The position numbers and the translations under genes were made by a program. From the NCBI GenBank assembly GCA_036346395.1, contig CM070601.1, positions 17,233,763-17,297,762 on the forward strand: DNA of 64,000 bases. Direction: 5' to 3'. Shown in pieces: positions 47,982 through 58,237 of the stretch. This DNA comes from Hsuehochloa calcarea (taxonomy: Eukaryota > Streptophyta > Magnoliopsida > Poales > Poaceae). The notes under the pieces are model-generated. The model was not told the DNA's origin, did no database searches, and was given only the letters and a program-made list of their open reading frames with translations. Numbering within the stretch: the stretch's first letter is position 1; each line of letters opens with the position of its first letter.

Positions 47982-49999
47982 TCATAAGGATGCACATGAG
48001 AACCACCTAGACCTCTCCAAACGATCTACCAAAAGATCGATACTCCCCTGTCTAGGTGCTACATGGTGTCTCTCCTCACGATGTCCTAATCCAACATGCT
48101 GCCTAGACCCACCAAAAGAGTCTACAAAGTTCTCTACAAATCTAGGCCTATGTGTGGTGCGATAAACAGGCTGCCTAGCTCTAGAGACTACATCTGGAGG
48201 AGGGACTCCTCTAATGGATCTTAGGACGCTCATCCTCTCTTTCCTGTCAAGTTTTGCTCTCCGGAAGCAGAACTCAACAGTATGGCCTTCTTTCTTGCAG
48301 AAGGTGCAATGGTACTGGACCTTTTGAGGGGTCTGTACAGAATGAGTGAAAGCACCTTTCTTGCCAGAAAGAGTTTGAGCAAAACCACCGGATTTGAAAA
48401 CAACCCCGGATGACTTGGGAGGTTCTAGCTCAAACAAACCATTCTTCACGACTCTAGCAATCTTAGGTGGGTTTTTCTTGGAGTGCTCTAGGGGGTTGAA
48501 ACCTAGACCACTATTTTTCACGCTCACCTTGGATTGATCAAGAATCATGTTGAGTTTCTTTTTCCCACTTGAGAATTTCTCAAGAGTCACTTTGAGGTAA
48601 TCATTCTCTTTCATTAGCTCCTCACATCTAGTACACTTGCTAGATTTGATTACCTCATTGCGCTTACTCTTAAGAAGGGCCACTTCCACTTTGAAGGCCT
48701 CACAAGACACACAATAGGATTCCTGAATCCTACTCAACTGCTCCTTAAACTTGACTCTAAAAGCCTCTTGTATCTGACTAACCATGGTTTCAACTTCAGC
48801 ATTCAAAACACAAGAGTTAGAATCAATGACCTTTTTAGAAGCAGTAAAAGACATGGATCTTTCAATTTTAGCCTTTTCTTCCAGGGTCTTGTTTAAGGCT
48901 TCAATCTCAATTGTAAGCTTGGGACAATTTTCACAAGATGCAACTCTAGAGTAAACTAGCATTTCTTTCATCTCTTGCATCTTAATCTTATTGTTCTTAC
49001 AATGAGAGCATGTGTGACTAGCATCAAATTTTTGCAATTCTTTTAAGGAGCTATCCAGTTTTAATTCAAGCAAAGCACAATTAGAGCAAGTTAAAGGGAT
49101 AGCTTCCATGGCAGTCACATCAAGTGAAATGGCATCTAAGCAAGCAGAACTAGACTTGAGAGATTCTAGTTCATCGAGAGCATCTTTAAGTTGATTAGAG
49201 ACAGAGGAATGAGCAGATTTCAAGCTTGTCAAATCATTAAGCAAGGTAGTGCAGGATTCACAAAAGTCACAACTTCTAGGTTCAAATTATCAATCATAAT
49301 GTCCTGCTTCTTAATCATTTTTACTTGCTTATGCAATTTCTGTTCAGCAAGCACCAAAGCCCTTTTCATATCAGCAATAGAGGGGCATACCTCATCAGGA
49401 TCACTGAAGGGATCCTCATTGTTGGAGGAGTCGCTATCGTGGCTGTTCTTGGCCATGAAACACATGCCGGTGAAGTCATGCGCCTTCTTCTTGCCACGAG
49501 AATCACTCTCGTCGTCCTCCGTTTCCGAGTCCACATCGCTCATATTTACATTCTCAAGAGCGGCAGGACCCTACCGACAAACTTCCGATAGTTTGTCTTC
49601 TTGGGTTTTGCATCCCTCTCCTGGGGATGTCTTCTTGTCTCCTTCTCCTCCTTGCCCTTTAGCCTGGGGCACTTGGAGCGAATGTGGTTTGGCTCACCAC
49701 ATTCGAAGCACGTGATAGGTCCACTCCTCCTCCTATTTCTCACCTTGTTGTACGCTCTTGTGAATTTGGTGGAAAGGAGGCTAAGTCATCCTGGGTAATT
49801 TCTCAAGTTGCTCATCACTCAAGGAATGTAAAGCAGATAATGAAAAGCCGGAGGAGCTAAAATCAAGAGAATCGGAGGAACAACCCTTGGATTTGTCAAC
49901 CACTAAAGCCATGGACCCTGTCTTGGGGAGACGCGAGATAAAGTCAATCTCATGCGTCTTCAACCTCGAGTAGAGCTTATCCATGGTAAGCTCACTCAT
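47982..49999 (-). pseudogene. Copia gag with two CCHC knuckles and a coiled-coil region
   Basis: 49781-49999: MSELTMDKLYSRLKTHEIDF. 49546-49743: knuckle CFECGEPNHIRSKC. 49229-49543 and 47982-49244: long Ser/Lys/Leu-rich segment with heptad-like repeats and many Cys pairs (CSNCALLELKL, CSHCKNNKIKM, CENCPKLTIE, CVSCEAFKVEV, CTRCEELMKEN, spaced about 35-50 residues), then a second knuckle CTFCKKEGHTVEFC. The recurring C-x2-C pairs are an odd feature shared by grass SIRE-like gags. Three frames in total. Confidence 0.82.
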
Positions 50000-50554
50000 G
50001 ACATGTTGTCATTGATGGAAGTGATCTTCATACCCTGACCTTCACATCAAGAGCACCCGGAAGTGGCGTGCATTTTCGACTTCGAAAAATATCAAGTCAA
50101 CGTGCGGAGATCATGAAGAATTTTAGAGAATCTTCCCACACTCATCCAAAGACTCACGGTGCCTTTGTTCGATCTTGAGTAAACCTTTTGAGTGGTTCTG
50201 TCTCACTTCCTTGATCGCAGATGGACCCTTCGTGATAATCACAAAGTGTCGCCAGATCTCGTGAGCGACCGCAAGTGAGCAACACGCTCAAACTCGGATC
50301 GACTAAGGCCTTGGATCAAATAATTCCAGCCTTCTTGTTGGCCTCCACATCCGGTGATCGTATCGTCATCGGTACCGCACGACATAAGGGTTTTTCACCT
50401 TTAGCCAAATAAGCGTGCCCTTGAGCCTCGATATACGCTTGCATACGAGCCTTCGGTATGCAAAGTCAACTCCTCAAAATGTGTGGCTTGGTTGAGTACT
50501 TGTCGACCGCCATGGCTCCAAAGACCGGTTAAGATCTATAGAAAAGAGCTAACC

Positions 50555-50566
50555 GGCTCGATACCA
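50555..50566 (-). other. Primer-binding site of the copia element (tRNA-iMet-like)
   Basis: Minus strand TGGTATCGAGCC, two bases from the LTR at 50569. It equals the initiator-Met site TGGTATCAGAGCC with one A missing. Confidence 0.85.
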
Positions 50567-50568
50567 CT

Positions 50569-52432
50569 TGTAGGACCTGGAAGGCGACTAGGGGGTGAAT
50601 AGGCGCTTTCAAAACTTTCTCGCCTAAATCAAAACCAACACGCACTTTACTCCTTTAGCTATGAGAGCTAAGAAGTTCGATGAGCACACAACGGAAGCCT
50701 TGTGTTGAATTTGATAAGCCCTCAAGCACACGACACAAAAGGAGAAAAGAACTCAAAGTTCTTCATCGGACACGCGCGGTCTCGACCGGCTACCACAGCG
50801 GCCGGACCGACGGTCAAGGAGCGGTCGACCGCAACTAACCAATGGCCGGACCGGTGGGACGATTCGACCCGCCAACCCAATGGCTCGAATACACGGCGGT
50901 CGAACCGCCGTTGTAAGGTTTGGTCGGACCGGTAGAGTCGATCTTGAAAAACTCCACCCAAATCCAAAACGAAATTTGATCCAACTTTTGATTCAACCAA
51001 TAAAACTTGACCAAATTTCTAGCACACCTCCCTAATGATATTAGAGACCTATTTCTAGCGACGATCCGTCGATCCACTTCAGAATCGATCTCTCGAGATT
51101 TTAACAAAGAGGTGCTCAAACCCTAGAAATGAGAAAACTTGATTCAAGACTTGCTTGTGGGGTTTGATGATCTAGATGACTCTAGGAGTAATCCCACACA
51201 TCAAAGCAAGGTAAAGTAGGCCAAGAGACCAAGCATGAACCTTTGAATCAAGGAAGCACCAAAACATTCAAAGAGAGAAGAACACAAAGGAGCAATTGAT
51301 CTTTCAATTAAGCATCACAAGATTGTTCATCCACAATAGATGCTTACAAAGCCTCTCCACCAAGGAGGGCAAGAGCTCAACAAGGAGCACACCCCAAACC
51401 CTAGTTTTCCTCTCCTCTCCTCCAAACCCTAGAAAAAGGAAGAAGGGGCTAAATGAATGCTTGCTTAGGTTTTCCACCTCTCCTTCCTATTTATACTAGA
51501 AAGCTAGGGTTTCCTTTTTGGGTCTCTTACACATGGGACCCACATACAAATAACTCTTGAAGCAATCGCACGCTTCACCACGTGTAGGTTGATCGGCGGT
51601 TCTCATCGACGCCAAACCTCTCTTGTCCGAATCCCATCGGAACCTCCCGAGACTTCGCATCGATATCCGCACTTTGATCCAACCAAATTGCATCGAACCA
51701 CCGCTCGATCCATCTTGTCCATTCGCACCATGCTTGAGTCACACGACCACCCAGTATCCCCGATCGCTCGGACCTCGGCTCTCCAAGCGTAGTCCCGATC
51801 CACTCACCGCTGGCGTCGACACGCAAGCCACCGCACACTATAGACAAACAAACCGCTTCCGAACAAGTTCTTCACAACTTGACCCACGTCGATTCATGAT
51901 GCGATATACATCAATAAAGCATTGAAGTTCATAGAATAACACACTCGTAACAAACTCAATGCAACACTTGGCTCACTTCAGTATCGCCGGTCTGATCAGC
52001 CCAGTAGGCGGCCCGACCGATTCATCTTGATCGGACCGCTCCCACAACGGCGGTCGGACCGGTCCAAATGACTTAGCCAAAATTCAAGCGAGAAATTCCG
52101 AAACCTTCTGGAAATTTCAATCGAATAGAACTTTTGACTGGGAGCTCCATAAATTATGGGACCACATCCAGGAGACTCCCCTCACTTGCCTACACAACCT
52201 ATTTTGGCCCACTCAAAAACCCAAATCTCAAAGTGGCGGTCGGACCGCCACCATGGCCGTCGGATCGCTTCTCCACAAGCGTGATCGACCGCCCGAGACA
52301 ACCGGTCGAGACGCCAAGGGCTTTGACGACCTTTGGAGCAAACCCGAAAACGCGAGATTTTGCAAACCAATGACGCCATTGCCAATTGACTCATCATCCT
52401 GAGATCGTGCACATATCCTCACGATATCCACA
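50569..52432 (-). repeat. SIRE-like copia LTR, right copy (5' LTR)
   Basis: 1864 bp, near-identical to 40662-42545 but with many one-base losses, mostly in homopolymers (for example GAAAAAC here as GAAAAC). Followed by AAACC (52433-52437) and hAT transposase. Palindrome clusters of CGGTCGGACCG at both ends as in the left copy. Confidence 0.92.
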
Positions 52433-54581
52433 AAACCGAATTTTCTTGGACGTACACCCATCGCCCTGCAAAAGTTCTTATATTGTGATATTCTTACGTT
52501 AGAATTATTCAAGAAAGAAATTACATCGTGAAAAGATTTAATATATGGACTCAACCTCTTCAAACCATATTTGATTATAAGACTGATAATATGACAAGCG
52601 CATCGTTGATGTAGCAAGAAGTAATCAGCGTATGTACTCAACACTGGAGTCTGAATGTCCATGGTCTTAGAGTTTGAAACGGCGTTGTCGAAAATAATTA
52701 AGAATATTTTGTCTGTAAGACCAAAATCTTTCACGACTTTGATAATACAGTTCACAATATTTTCACCTTTGTGTGCTACATCAATTAATTTCAAACATGT
52801 AATCCTTTTCTCCATTACCCAGTCATCATTAATATAATGTGCAACCACACTAACGTAATCCTCCCTAGTCTCACTACTCCATATGTCTGAGGTCAGGGCC
52901 ACAAAAAATGGGCACATAGTAAATAGTTTCTTTATTTTATTACGCGCTCATTGTAGTATTTTATTAGATCTCTAGTTGTTGTCATGTCTAGAAACAGAAG
53001 AAAATATATGATTATGCACAGTCCTAATGTAATTTTGAAAAGAAGCAGACTCGCCAAAACCTAACGGTAAATCCTCAGAAGCAATTAAACGATAGAGAGA
53101 TTTGCGGGCTACCTGAGGATCTAGTCCCAGCTACGTACAATACCGTTGGGGTTGTATTGCAGCTGCGTCTGCCTCATCACCAATCCTTTCTTCGCCTTAC
53201 ATCTTGTAGCATGTCTTTGCAAGTGCCTCGTTCCACCTGTAGACTTTGCAGACAATTCATTGTAGCAAATTTTACAAATAGCATATAGTACCTCATTTCC
53301 CGCTGCGTCTTGCTTGGTTATTCTGTCGAAATTCCCCTAGACTCCCGATGTAGACAGTCTCAAACTCTTTGCTCCGGTTGCCGTGGAGCCTGATGACGGA
53401 ACTTCCGGTGAAACCTCCGGTTGGCTTGAGGCAGCGCCGCCGTCTCTATGGACGCAATTTCCTCTCTATGGAAAAGCATCGTAATTTCCTCCCAGAAAAT
53501 CGAAACTAACACTATTACTACTTTTATCTTAGTATAACAAACACTAACAATAAAAGTATGCAACAAATAGTATTGTACCACTTTCGCTGACTTGCTGTCA
53601 AAAAATGAATTTTCCAAATTTTAGCATATTTTTTTGAATTTTGCCAAATTAGCTCGACACGAATTTGAATTTGCACAATAGAATTTCAAAGAGAGAATGG
53701 GAAATGAAGGAGTGTTGATTGAGGGAGGGGGGGTAGGGTGGCTATTTTTAGAAAAAAAAATTCATGATTTTTTTTTTTTTCCTTTTTTTAAAAGACTCCA
53801 ACAGTAAAGAATGGTAAAAATAGCTAAAATCCCCAACGAACGGATTTTTTTGGGCCGTGCCGTGCCAGGCACGACCCGCAAGCACGCAAGGGCACAGCTA
53901 CCCCGCCCGTCCCTTCTTCTCCCTTGCCTCAACCACGCACGTGTTGCGGTAGTGCCGCATGACGCACTGTCGCCTCCTCGCCGCCCTGCCGCCTCCTCAC
54001 CGCTGAGCCGACCCGAAGTCCCGCATCGCCTCCTCATCCACACAAATCGTACCGCCTCCTCGTCCGCACAGATCGCATCGCCGAGGCGCCTCTCCTCGCC
54101 TCCTCCCCATCCGCAATGCGCAACGACGATGGCCCGACGCCGAGACACCTCCTCGATCGTCGTCCGCAATGCCGACACCGAGCCGCCTCCTCATTTCGTC
54201 CACACCACCGCACCACTGGCACCGGCCACCGTGCCGCCTCCCCGGTCCTCTCTTCTCTCTCCGCTCCGGCCTCCTCCCGCGCCGCCAGCCGTCCTTCCTC
54301 TCCTCCCCCCGGATGTGCAAGGTCCCTCCCGGTCTGGGCTCCCGCGCTGGCCCGCCCTTCTTGCTCCACGCCAGCGCGGGCGCACGACACCGCTGGTGTT
54401 AGCTCTCCCGGCCGCTCGGGTCGTGCCTTGCCTGGCACGACCCGACACTGTTAGGCCGATCTGGGCTCTCGTGGTGGCCCGATACGACTATGAACAGTGT
54501 AGGCCATGCCATGCCTTGGCCGGGCCTACAATGTCGTGCCTCAGGCTGGTCCGATAGGCCAGGTCCATTTGGTCAGCACTA
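52433..54581 (-). pseudogene. hAT transposase N-terminal half, copy 2, and right terminus
   Basis: Minus strand 52433-52917 is better preserved than copy 1: MCPFFVALTSDIWSSETRED (catalytic Asp in TSDIW), CIIKVVKDFGLTDKIFLIIF, NFCRAMGVRPRKFG. The BED finger lies at about 53160-53320 (CKICYNELSAKS, HLQRHATRC). A probable intron and upstream exon are near 53360-53617. Beyond 53936 it continues as unique GC-rich hAT 5' sequence, with GGCACGA/GCCGTGCC motifs at 53855-53880 and 54419-54450, to the TIR at 54581. Confidence 0.82.
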
Positions 54582-54589
54582 GTTTGTGG
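54582..54589 (+). repeat. Right 8-bp target-site duplication of the hAT element
   Basis: GTTTGTGG, identical to 25647-25654. Confidence 0.85.
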
Positions 54590-57106
54590 CTTGTGAGGGG
54601 TTGACATGGTGTAAAGAGGAATGTGAATTGTTATGTGCACTTGTATTGTGCTTAAGGTGTGACGCGTTTCTCGTTCATATCTTGTGAATGCAGAGGATGA
54701 GCTATCGAAAAAGTATAATGTAACTCACATGCTGTTATATTTTTTTAGGGTTAAAACTTCAAAGAATTGGTGTCATGGTCTCACGGAGAAGGAATGTAAT
54801 ATACATGGAACTTTACCCGAGATGGCCAGCATGTAAGAAGCTTGTTTTGTGCCAAAATTGACCTCGGCAATTTCTGTTTTTTTTGGCAACAAGTCATATG
54901 CTTGCCTATTTTTTTTAACATTACTAAAATCTGGCAATTGATTGCTTCAAATCAAACACCACCATGAGTCCATTATCTACTATGAAAACCTCCTTTTTAA
55001 AAAAAAGGAAAAAGATCTAGTGTGTGAATAACTGAATATTTTCATACCATTTTGTTTTACCGGTATGTTGCCATGCGCATATGACCTAGTGGATTTTTAC
55101 ATTGATTAGCTAAGGATTTCCAAAGAAAAAAAAACCTCAACAAGGGATGTTTTTTTCTTGGTAAAAAAATGAATTCGCTTTCCCTCTTTTATGATTATTT
55201 TTAAAAGACTTCTTAATTTTATGAATACATTAGTCTCTATGATCAAAGACCGTTTCTAAGTTTGTTAACTGGAAACTATTATTTACGTAGTTTCATCAAT
55301 AGAAAAGAAAGTGTTAGGTTTCATGTGTACCAAAGCACATTTGATCTTAAGTGCAAACTTGCAAGTGCACTTCTGCGTGGCTGCATCCTGCGTGCATCTC
55401 TAATCCAAGCCAGTGTTGTAAAAAATGGAATACGGATGTGGAAGGCTATAATTACGTCCGAAGAAGACAAGGGCGAATTAACACCCGGAGGAAATGCACG
55501 CAACGACAAATATATACGGACGCTTCAGCCTGGATCCCTTCCTTGCTTGGAGTTGTTACGTGGGTCCATCCGGCGATCCGGGCAAAAGTGCTACACTTTG
55601 ACACGTTCCCTGGAAAAAGCACGAAATAGCTTACATCGTCTAGCATCTGGATTTTCTACGCACAAGTCAAGCTGCCGCCGCTGGCAACTTCAATTTTCTG
55701 TTCTGGCCTTTTTCATCCACCATGTGCCTCGAGTAAACAGTGCTGAAAATTGATCCATGCGAGTAAGTTTTATCTTCAATAATTTCAAAGTAGGTATGGT
55801 TTAGTACCATATTGCTAAAATAAAATGGAGGTAATCAACATATAAAGTAGAGTTATTGTTGTTCTTTGAAACATGTGGCACATAGATGAAGGTGGCACAA
55901 GAAGTGATTTATTTTCGCGTAAAAAATCGCATGACTTGTGACTTGCGACCGTGTCATGGTGCTCTACTTGGCAGACCAAGTCTACCTTATTTGTACTGAA
56001 CCATGCATCTCTCTGTTTGAATGAGATTCAAATATTTGAATTTAAAGTTTTATTAGGTAATTGTGGTAGACAGTTACCAATAAATAAATGACTAATTAAG
56101 TATACGTGTTACCAAACAGTGCACCACTACTCGGCCAAAATCTTCACAGGTAAGGTAGGCTCCACATGGACAGCTACACTATAATTTGCATCTGTACCTC
56201 AACAAGTAAAATAGTCCCTTGGTGGGCCTGTGGCACTAGCACGTAGAGAGGCCGGGGACCGTGTAAACGATTTTCCTCCTAGCTACCTACCATGCCAAAC
56301 CCAGGACCGAACAAGTTGACCCGTGCGCGCACGGGAGGAATAATACAAAACACGGGAATCTCGGAGAGAGACGTGCCAGGTCGGTCCGTGTGGAGAATTT
56401 TTAAAGGAGGCCCCTTGTTCGGTGCGGTTTGGTGGGGTGACCCGGTCACGGCCGCGATCGTGAGCGCGACCTCCCCGACGGCGACGTCGCACGCGGACCT
56501 CGTCCCGCTGCACGCCGGACATGGTTGGTGAACGGGAGTTGACACACATCTTCTTTTTCTTCCAGCTTGAGCCGGTCTTGATTGTTTTTTTTCCCTAGTA
56601 GGGGTACTTGCGTGCGCCGACGGCACCATGAAATGATGCAACTGCTGCAAACTGATGTGATGCACTTTCATTGTCGACGGACGTACGATCCAGTAATATC
56701 TGTAGATAATATATGCAATAGTTTTAATTTATATGTGCCAAAAAAAAACACAAACAACAATTCGATGACAATTTTTTTTTGAGGGAGGTGGGGGATATCA
56801 AATTCTTAGTGAAATTGTATAAAACTATCAATATATTGCGTAGCTGTGCCTTTAAAAACTACTTCAAGTATCCTAAACAAATAAATTTCGATATTATAAC
56901 TATTACAACATTCAAAAATAACAGTGAAAATATCTAAAAATAATTGTTGCAATATTTTAAGAACAATAATGCAACAATCAAATGGTGAAGAGGTTGCAAT
57001 AAAAAGTTTACTCTTGTGCAGTAAATCAAAAACACCATTGCAACAAAAAAAAATACATCATGCCGTAACATTTGATGCAACAATATCATAACAATAAAGA
57101 ACGCTC
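54590..57106. other. Intergenic; likely displaced upstream region of the translocator
   Basis: Directly continues the sequence that once lay upstream of the translocator gene, before the hAT insertion. AT-rich with homopolymer runs. A 163-codon frame at 55262-55753 starts at TTG, not ATG, and has no recognised domain. GC-rich block at 56290-56530. Nothing firmly assignable. Confidence 0.45.
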
Positions 57107-57220
57107 CATGCAACATTTCGAGCCAACTATTACAATAAATTTAGCGAACGTTTGCAACAAATCCATGTAACATTTCGAGCCAACTATTACAATAAATTTA
57201 GCGAACGTTTGCAACAAAAC
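57107..57220 (+). repeat. 57-bp perfect-looking tandem duplication
   Basis: CATG(C/T)AACATTTCGAGCC starts at 57107 and 57164; both copies run through TAGCGAACGTTTGCAACAAA with one visible difference. Lies in a CAA-rich, AT-rich stretch (56950-57110) with repeated GCAACAAT motifs. Confidence 0.9.
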
Positions 57221-57573
57221 ATACCCGGAGGAGGCACCCAGATATACTTTTATGATTGTTGATCTTTTGAGAAGTCGGAAAATTCCAAGTCTACAAAACA
57301 AATATTTTCACATGTATAGTTTCTAAGATATTTTAAATCTAGCAGATATAATCGATTTAGTACAGGTTCAGAGTGCTATATAACATAAATAAATTAAGCT
57401 AAAGTGTACTAATGAACAAAAGCAAAACAAGGGGGCTTACTTGTCACAACAGAGAGCAAAGTAGGGAAATGTGAAATCAAGCTTACAAAAAGAAGAAATG
57501 AAGTCCGAGAGGGGTGCGAGCAGGCACACGGGGAAGGAAGAGGGCGTTGCGAGGATGAGACGACGATGGTGTA

Positions 57574-58237
57574 TGTCGATGTTTGGGACTTTCGTCACAG
57601 AATAGATAAACAAAATTATAAAAAAAATTGCTATCTATTTGTCAAAAGACTTAAAACGGTGATGTATATTGCAAAGAGTATACTCTGATTACAAGGAAAA
57701 ATGATTGTGAATAAACGTGAATTAGAGTTTGGATGGAGATCTGAATTACAAAGTCACATAGGCCGGGTTCTTATAGTCTACAAAACGTCGGTAGTTTGTT
57801 GCAGTGGTGGCTCTTCGCGCATATAGTTGTGTGCCTTCAAGATAATAGTTGCGTTCCTTCGTGGTGACCGTTATATCTTTGAATATAACAGTCAATATCT
57901 TCTCTCCATGTGTAGTTATCATTAACCAGACGTGGGTAACCGATTTCGAGGACCTCCTCTGCGGGGGAGAGGCCCTGGAGTGGTCTTGGAGTAGTCCAAA
58001 GAAACCTATAGAAGAGGTCTAACCGGTCATCCAGAAGAGGTTTTGAGAATGGTCAAAGAATGGACTTTTAGGCCCACCTTCTGACCGCTTAATTGATCTT
58101 AGGTCCAGAAAGTTATTTTGGGCCTAATAGAAAACCTAGTTTATTTATAAATTAACAAATAAAGATATACTCGAATAATTTATAAATTAACAAATAAAGA
58201 TATACTCGAATAATTGACTGGTCAACAATCCTCGTCA
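57574..58237 (-). mobile_element. Probable TAT-type LTR relic with adjacent internal sequence
   Basis: Starts TGTCGATGTTT and ends CCTCGTCA; length 664 bp, close to the 636-646 bp TAT LTRs. Inside edge GCTAGCCGACAACTTC matches the first bases inside the TAT 3' LTR (GCTAGCCATCGAACTTT). Also shares a TTACAA.G...ATA-type stretch. Divergence elsewhere is high and no second LTR or coding domain was found, so this is a truncated old copy. Confidence 0.45.
58144..58213 (+). repeat. 35-bp perfect tandem duplication inside the LTR relic
   Basis: Two exact copies starting TTTATAAATTAACAAATAAA at 58144 and 58179, each ending ACTCGAATAA. Confidence 0.95.

Larger units (their letters stand above)
44021..50568 (-). 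mobile_element. SIRE/Maximus-like Ty1/copia internal region
   Basis: Minus-strand copia order: gag (right), pre-integrase, integrase, RT, RNase H (left). Initiator-Met-type primer-binding site beside the right LTR (50569). The left end does not meet an LTR: it joins hAT sequence at 44020/44021, so the 3' end including the purine tract is missing. LTR length (about 1.87 kb) and zinc-knuckle-rich gag fit the SIRE/Maximus lineage; this is an inference. Confidence 0.85.
25655..54581 (-). mobile_element. hAT transposon (RICESLEEPER-type) carrying nested retrotransposons
   Basis: Termini: left AGGACCTGGACAAATAGAC and right, read inward on the minus strand, TAGTGCTGACCAAATGGAC, matching at 12 of 19 positions; the right end has the canonical TAG..CTG hAT start. 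Flanked by GTTTGTGG on both sides. Subtracting the TAT element, the copia insertion and its rearrangement leaves about 3.6 kb, normal for an autonomous hAT. The transposase runs on the minus strand from a BED finger (right) to the hATC dimerisation domain (left). The frame can be followed across both retrotransposon insertions, proving one host element. Subterminal regions carry repeated GCCGTGCC/GGCACGA motifs, usual transposase-binding sites in hATs. Confidence 0.88.

Noticed and set aside
40662..53936. Interpretation of the 3.36-kb repeats as unusually long LTRs that captured a hAT fragment
   Set aside because: The solo LTR at 28405-30393 with exact CCCTA duplication shows the LTR ends at ATATCCACA, and AAACC plus continuous transposase frame follows both copies, so the hAT part is flanking DNA.
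53811..54557. 248-codon plus-strand frame at the right end of the hAT
   Set aside because: Pro/Ser/Arg-rich, lies in hAT 5' subterminal sequence and has no recognised domain.
55262..55753. 163-codon plus-strand frame
   Set aside because: Starts at TTG rather than ATG and has no recognisable domain; AT-rich context unlike the neighbouring genes.
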